Program-made: the position numbers and the translations under genes
Source of the DNA: Adiantum capillus-veneris
Taxonomy: Eukaryota; Streptophyta; Polypodiopsida; Polypodiales; Pteridaceae
Length of the DNA: 64,000 nucleotides
NCBI GenBank assembly: GCA_014529385.2
Contig: CM043953.1
Span: forward strand, 68,630,372-68,694,371
Direction of reading: 5' to 3'
Part shown: piece after piece, positions 58,211-64,000 of the stretch
Position numbering within the stretch: position 1 is the stretch's first letter
Layout: each line of letters begins with the position of its first letter
The notes under the pieces: generated by a model
What the model was told of the DNA's origin: nothing
Databases searched by the model: none
The model's input: the letters and a program-made list of their open reading frames with translations, nothing else

Positions 58211-58223
58211 TGGTATCAGAGCC
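58211..58223 (+). other. Primer-binding site (tRNA-Met type)
   Basis: TGGTATCAGAGCC is the common plant primer site complementary to the 3' end of initiator tRNA-Met. It lies two bases after the LTR end CTCACA and defines plus-strand orientation. Confidence 0.85.
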
Positions 58224-59294
58224 TAATTTTGAATCTTGGACCTTGGAATCTAGAATTTTGAATTTAAGATTAATGCATGAGAGAAACTTAACTCAGTCTA
58301 GCACCCAAATTTCAATTATATTACCAAATGAAGTCTTGATGTTCCAATAAATTATTCAAAAATTTTCAAGATGGCTTGGGATTTGCCAGAAGAAATTCAA
58401 CGGATTATCTATGAGAGGATGGAAATTTCGGATGCTAGAGCAAAGGCTCGCTATGTTGGAACATGTTAGGAAGCTCATAAATGAGAGATTTATGAAGGTT
58501 GGAATTTATCAAGATTGGAAGATTACATGGAATGACAAGGATGGCATTTTTGTTTACATCAATACAATGAAAAATTGAGTACTCCACTGAATTGAAGAAG
58601 TCTTGTTGAGCGCAAGAGTTGCAATTTTCCAAGTTGTCTATTGTTAGGACTTCATGAGAATTCAAGATTACATAAAGTCGTACCAAGATAATCTTCAGAC
58701 AGAAGGATTTTTTTGATCAAGTGAAGAGTTGGATTGCCAAATTGCAAGTCATAAGAAATAATCTTAAGAGTGAAAGTGATGACCAAGTGTTTTTTTTAAG
58801 TCCGACCAAAAGAAATCCCTTAAAGATGGGAAAGTGCAAGAGATAAGCTCACAAATTCTACGGATCATTCAAACACTTGAGAAGAATAAGAAAACAAACT
58901 TATGAGTTAATTTTTACTCAAGACTATCATAGAAAGAAGACCCTTTGTTGTCTTTTAACTGCCTCATCTGCACTCTGTAAGTGAGAGATGCATAAAGGAA
59001 GAACCAAGTCTTCTTGCCAAGACGCCATCAAAAAGAAAATGACTAAGTTACAAGAGAGTGAAGATCGCAAAAATAAGAGGATAACAAGCGCTGATAAAGA
59101 AGAGATTACCATTAGCTTATAAAGAGGAAGTAGCGTATCAAAGAAGCCACAAACGCAATGACTTATTCAAGAAGATAGCTTATTAAGAAAGATTTCCCAT
59201 GACTCTAATATTATATGAGCAGATTTTGGGGATGAAGAAGTGTAAGAGAGAATTCAAGTTGAAAGCGTTAACAAGAAGTTAAGTCGCAAGACGT
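58224..59294 (+). pseudogene. Internal leader and eroded gag of LTR element
   Basis: After the primer site a possible gag start, MAWDLPEEIQRIIYERMEIS, begins at 58371 but meets stops within 35 codons. The rest is A-rich with short frames in all phases. No pol sequence is present; it is cut at 59294 by the end of gypsy-2. It is most likely the truncated 5' end of a copia or gypsy element. Confidence 0.45.
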
Positions 59295-60434
59295 TGTGAG
59301 CGGGATGCAAACACACACAACGCCTCTATAATGACCCGACACACACTCTTGGGATGATACACACACACATTATGGGGCACCACTCGGCTTACACAACCAG
59401 CCTGGCCGAGACAGGAAACACACAGACGGAGTGAGAAGAGAGAGATTTCCCACTTGCCCACTCAACACTCACACATACACACTCACAGACACACTCTCAA
59501 TTCAGTTCAAAGGAGTCAAATTGCTGTTGTTTAGACTCAATGAAGCTCAGCCCAACACCAATGGGTCAAATAGTTTACACAGTATTGAGGAAATACACCA
59601 GATACAACCACAAAGTTAAGCAGAGGCTTCACTCATCGGAGAAGATTACACAAAAAAACAGCAAAAAAAGAGTGAGGAATTTGGAAAAATGGACAGCACC
59701 ATCGCGTCTGGAACGGCCCAAAACCCCAGTCTACAATGTCAAAGTGCTCAAATCCGACCTCGGATGAGCAGTTTACGGCCAAAACAGGATCCAAAAACCC
59801 CAAAAACACACCTGCGGCTGTTCCTCCTCCCTTCTCCACGTTTTCTCTGGTCTTCTCTCTTTTTTTTCAGTTCCCACACTTGGCTTTATTAGTTGGGCAC
59901 CCTTGGCCTTTTAGATGACCTCAAACGGACCCCTAACAGGCCAAAAACTAACCTCGCAGTGCATAGTCGTCACCTTTTTGCATCATCCGCACACCTGGCA
60001 CTCATTTCTTTTCAATAATGCGTCTCGCAACCACGTGAAGTGGACCCAAAAGTGGTCCTAATGATGACCTTTCTGCATAACTCTCACAAGAAAACACCCA
60101 CGTTGTGTCCGTCCTCATCCGCCTGCAAATATTGGCCCCGTTCGCCCTCCTGATGCCACTAGATGCCATCTGACGCACCTGCTTACCTCATGTCGTCAGC
60201 CCGCGGACAGCTTCCGCGAGAAGTTTTACACGCTACCAACTCCTCCTTATTGTAGAAAAAACACAGTGGTACTGGTAATAGTGAAAATCGATGCACTATG
60301 TACACCCTGTCCTACCTGTACACATGTGGGCCCCACGTAACCACCTGGCTCTGAAAAATGGGCAATTTTTTATTTGATGCACCATGCATGTATATGTACA
60401 TATGCGCAATCCCTTGCTCCAAAAAACTCCTGAC
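59295..60434 (-). mobile_element. Probable 3' LTR of gypsy-2
   Basis: Read in reverse it begins TGTCAGGAG and ends CCCGCTCACA (TG...CA), just after the pol stop at 60464 and a purine-rich AGGGGATGGG that could be the polypurine tract. A possible TATA (TAATAAAG) in reverse lies near 59895. CA-rich stretches lie at 59310-59500. The second LTR is outside the window, so the ends are inferred from motifs only. Confidence 0.45.
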
Positions 60435-60463
60435 ATAATTTGCCCATCCCCTAGCCTGCTAGA
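60435..60463 (-). other. Candidate polypurine tract of gypsy-2
   Basis: In reverse, CTAGGGGATGGGCAAATTA sits between the pol stop codon and the LTR start TGTCAGG. Purine-rich but not perfect; supports the LTR placement only weakly. Confidence 0.35.
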
Positions 60464-63260
60464 TCATTCATGATCAGCAGCAGCAAAGAGCGATATGAGA
60501 CTCGCCGCATCACAGGTCTCCTCATCCTTCACCAACATTGCTTGCTCCACAGATAGTTCATCTTGCTCCACCATCATCAATCTAGCATGATACAATTTAA
60601 GACGCAATCCATTTACCCTTGACTTATGTAGAACACCATCCAGGTTAGCCAGCTGATATGTGTCATTTGGAAAACACTCCACTACCTTGAAAGGGCCTTC
60701 CCACTTAATTTGAAACTTCTTTTGGAAGGTGTTGTCCAGCTTACTGTTGTAGCGCAAAACCAAGTCATGCTTCTTGATACCCTTACTTTTGACCTTTTCA
60801 TTTATCTTTGCGAAAGCCCTATCTTGCATCTGCCCATAATGTTCCAATGCACTCATCCTATCCAGCTGAACCTCTTGTAGCTGTAAGAGCCTCTCTTCGA
60901 ATGCATCACTAGGCGGCCCAAGCAACTTCTCTAACATCTTGACCGCAGGCAACTCTACCTCCACAGGCAATAGTGCTTCCTTTCCATACACCAAATGAAA
61001 TGGAGTAAACCCTGTACCTGTCTTCACCGAAGTACGGTAAGCCCATAATGCACTAGGCAATTCCAAATCCCAATTCTTTCCTTGGTGCTCTATCACTTTC
61101 GAAAGAATCTGTACCAACTCACCATTGAATCTTTCATTTAAGCCATTACACTGTGAGTAATAAGGAGTGGTATGCTGGTGCCTAATCTTCATCTTTGTGC
61201 ATAAGAAGTCTAGCAGTTTAGCTCTAAATCCTGGCCCCTTATCTGAAAGTAGCTCTAATGGCACCCCAAACTTGCAACATATTTCATCATACACAAATTT
61301 TGCTACATCCTTTGCAGTGATCTGTTTTACTGCTATAGCCTCTGCCCATTTAGAGAGATAGTCCACTGCCGTCAAGATATAGCTTTTTCCCCTGCTTGTG
61401 ATAGGTAACGGGCCTATTGCATCAATCCCCCACTTTTCAAACACATCAAACGCCATAATGGTTTTTCGTAGCTTTGGCTTCAACACTCTCTTCCCAAATG
61501 CTTCACACCTATTGCAAGACCTACACCAATGGTGAACATCCTTGTGCAAACTAGGCCATACATACCCCTCTTGCAAAATCTTATGCAAGGTGATCTTTAG
61601 AGCAAAATGGCCACCACATGCACCTTCATGATTCTCTTCCAACACTCTGTAAAGCTCCTCCCGCCAAGGTACACGTCTCAACACAAGATCAGCCCCTTTC
61701 ATGTATAAGACATCACCAATCAATTTGTACCTGTATTCTCTACGCACAAAACCATACTTCTTAGTCTTATTAATCTCCTTTGGAATAATTCCTGTTAGCA
61801 AAAACTCCTCTTCTTGAGCCAAACTTTCCCGGCCATGATAAAGAGGTAAAGTGGTCCTCAACACAAATAGCTCCCCAATCATGCCTTGAGCTGCTTCATG
61901 TGCTTCTCCATTTAGAGAGCGTTCAATGTGTCTGATGCTCCATGCTTCAAACTTTTTTAACAGGCCTTTAATTCTGAAGCACATTTCCTTCAATGAGGTG
62001 TTCTTGCTCTTCCACACACCCAACGCTTGCTTCACAACTAACAAGGAATCACCTTTTATGCTCAACCTTCTAACCCCATGCTTCAAACAAATGTGTAATC
62101 CAGCTTCCAATGTAGCATATTCAGCCTCATTGTTACTATGCGCATCCAACTTGAACCCTCTCTTGCATACTAGCTTCCCCTCTGGATCATAAAGTGTTAT
62201 ACCCCCTGAAGCTGCATCATGGCTCTTTCTGTATGAACCATCAAAGAACAACACATGTGCATTGCTGATCGGTGGCACTTCTTCAAATACCTTTCTCACC
62301 ACCTCTTCCTTAACAATAAGGGGATTCTCCTTGTAGGTCAGCAAATCAGCTAGGGTATCCCTTGTACTGTCTTCCACTAGAAAAGAGAACTCAAACTCCT
62401 GCAGCTCAATTACCCATTTCTTCACCACATTTGACATGTTAGTGCCATTAATTAACTGTGGCAAAAAGGCATAACTCGTCAAGAAAACAAAAGGTCGTGG
62501 TAGCAAGTAATGACGAAATTGTCGACAAGCAAATATTACACTAGCCATCACTAGCTCTACTTCCAAGAATTTTCTCTCTGCTACCAACTTCACACGGCTT
62601 GCACAATAAACTGGCCTCATATAATGGCTGCCCTTCCCCTTTTGCAATAGCATGGCTCCAATGGCATCCTCCCCTACTGATGGATTTACATAAAACACTT
62701 GCTCCCAATCAGGAGCCTTCATGGCTAACAACCCCCCTAACACCTCTTTCACCTCTTGAAACACCTCTTCGTACTTGTCATCCCATTTCAATGGATCCTG
62801 ATTTTCCACTTGTTGTAATGGATAAAGAAGCTGTGAAGACAATGGAATAAACCGTTCCATGTACTTCACTTTGTGTATAAAGGTTGCCAATTGCTTCATA
62901 CTCGTAGGTGATAAAAGAAGAATAATAGACTTAACCTTGTCTGGATCAGCCTCAATGCCATTTTCTGACACCATATGGCCCAATAACTTCACCCTTGGCT
63001 GTGCTAGATGACATTTCTTGGGATTTAGTTGTCCTCCACATTCATCATATTGAGCCAATACCATCTGCAACTTCTCATGGTGTTCAGCCCTACTACTATA
63101 GATACAGAAGTCGTCCATAAAAGCTTTAACACAACTACCAATGAATGGTTCCAACACCCAATTTGCTCTCTCCTGATAGAAAGATAGTCCATTTGACAAC
63201 CCAAATGGCAATACTGTGTAGCAATAGCAGCCCCATGGTGTAATAAAAGTTGTCTTTGTG
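60464..63260 (-). pseudogene. gypsy-2 pol: RT C-terminal part, two RNases H, integrase
   Basis: One 915-residue frame without stops (ATG 63211). From the N-terminus: RT from MPFGLSNG with the FMDDF box (residues 31-35); gypsy RNase H (about 165-290); a second, archaeal-type RNase H (LFFDGSYRKS, NNEAEYATLEAGL, about 325-460), which marks the Tat-like lineage; the integrase zinc domain (HEGACGGHF, CRSCNRC); a catalytic core with Asp in GIDAIGPLP, Asp in LLSDKGPGF and Glu in LNERFNGEL, with 35 residues between the last two; and a GPY/F-like end (KWEGPFKVVECFP). The RT has lost its fingers and first catalytic Asp through a deletion at about 63260, which also shifts the frame. The integrase looks intact. 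Confidence 0.92.
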
Positions 63261-64000
63261 CTTCTTTGGACTGACTACAACTGGACTCACCCATTCTGTG
63301 GTCTCCACAGGGACTATGAACCCTGCCTTCAATAACTTGTCCACCTCTTCTCGTAAGGCTTCCATTTGCTCTTGACCCATCCTTCTTAGCCTTTGCCACA
63401 CTGGCTTAGCACCTTCTTTCAGCTCTATATGCATATCTTCACCCTTGAACCCTCTGATCTCTTCATATGAAGTAATGAACAAATCAGGAAAACTAGCCAG
63501 CATACGCAAATATATATCCTTCTCCATAGGTGAGAGGTCTCCACTGATCATTTGTGTCATCAATTCCTGCTTCTTTGACAACTCAACCTTGGTTTGCATC
63601 AGCCCTTCAATCACTTCATAAGGCCCTTCACTTTCATCTTCAACCTCATTCGCAAATGCAACTAAACCAAACTCCTGGATTTCTTTGTCCATCAAAAGAA
63701 ATGCAACATCAGCATCCTCATCACTGCTGGTAGTGCTATCGCTGTCCTCATCTGTCACCGTGGAAGAGTCTTCATCACTAGACTCATCCTCATCTTCATA
63801 AAGCTCCTCTAATCGTTTCCTTGTGTCCATATTATAAAGCTTCTTGGTACCTATCTTTCCATAGAGGCTAATCGTACCATGTCGCCAATCTTGAACAGCT
63901 CCCACTGCACGTAACCATGGTCTGCCCAGAATAATAGGATATGCTCCCAACCCTGCTAGCGTCACATGAAAATCAACCACTGCCTTTGCATCATATGCCT
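63261..64000 (-). pseudogene. gypsy-2 protease end and RT start
   Basis: This frame enters from the right edge and reads the protease end (GAYPIILGRPWLRAVGAVQD), an acidic linker with long Asp/Glu/Ser runs, and the start of RT (IELKEGAKPVWQRLRRMG, WVSPVVVSPKK). After PKK at 63261 it is joined out of frame to KTTFITPWG. By comparison with gypsy-1 the missing piece is about 60 residues, from NGKWRV to the end of the VCDGYSGY motif. ILGRPW is intact here, which supports reading the TGA in gypsy-1 as a lost Trp. The gag region lies beyond the window. Confidence 0.88.

Noticed and set aside
59433-59900. Several 60-75 residue frames in the gypsy-2 LTR region
   Set aside because: Overlapping on both strands in CA- and A-rich sequence; no motif, fits untranslated LTR.

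Overview
This window is nuclear DNA from a land plant with a large, repeat-rich genome. The evidence is eukaryotic splice signals, plant-type CACTA, hAT, Ty3/gypsy (Tat-like) and LINE elements, long (CT)n and (GA)n tracts, and no rRNA, tRNA or operon-like genes. I cannot name the species; a fern, another seedless plant or a gymnosperm would fit, but that is inference. Nearly everything is transposon-derived and nested. I see no conventional single-copy host gene that I would call intact.

Layout. 0.7-4.7 kb: a LINE with endonuclease, reverse transcriptase and C-terminal Cys/His motif, ending in a (CT)n tail. 5.7-15.3 kb: a decayed multi-exon gene whose last exons encode an FCP1-like phosphatase; its 4.5-kb intron is filled by an array of a palindromic repeat (arms CTAGAATGG and CCAATCTAG). 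15.3-28.8 kb: a minus-strand Ty3/gypsy element (gypsy-1) split between gag and pol by an 8.3-kb hAT transposon (18530-26822; perfect 8-bp target duplication CCCGGAAG). The hAT carries a protein-kinase-like gene and a RING-finger gene on + and its own transposase on -. Each transcription unit starts at a TATA box inside one end of the element and has a predicted leader intron packed with tandem repeats. 30.5-34.0 kb: a second FCP1-domain fragment, degenerate repeats and another gypsy gag fragment. 35.3-38.6 kb: a minus-strand DUF7869-type transposase pseudogene. 39.6-41.5 kb: an inverted second copy of the gypsy-1 leader and gag, carrying the same hAT end at the same target site.

42.1-52.4 kb is another array of the palindromic repeat, interrupted by an apparently intact 7.2-kb CACTA transposon (44366-51571). 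The CACTA has 12-bp terminal inverted repeats, an AAA target duplication, AGCGACGC subterminal repeats, a six-exon TNP2-type transposase, a three-exon TNPA-like gene and a captured fragment of a heavy-metal-associated (HMA) domain gene. 54.5-57.9 kb repeats the palindromic array and the 5' part of the DUF7869 gene in inverse orientation to 37.5-39.6 kb. 57.9-59.3 kb is an LTR-retroelement start with a tRNA-Met primer site. 59.3-64.0 kb is a minus-strand Tat-like gypsy (gypsy-2) with two RNase H domains and a complete DD35E integrase but an internal reverse-transcriptase deletion; it runs off the right edge.

The most notable observations are: (i) the hAT with kinase and RING cargo and three tandem arrays each placed just before a splice acceptor; (ii) the palindromic repeat family accompanying both the FCP1-phosphatase gene and the DUF7869 transposase; (iii) the CACTA with a captured HMA domain; and (iv) elements that keep one frame but are closed by stops mostly explicable as C-to-T or G-to-A changes, in some cases proved by comparing the two copies in the window.
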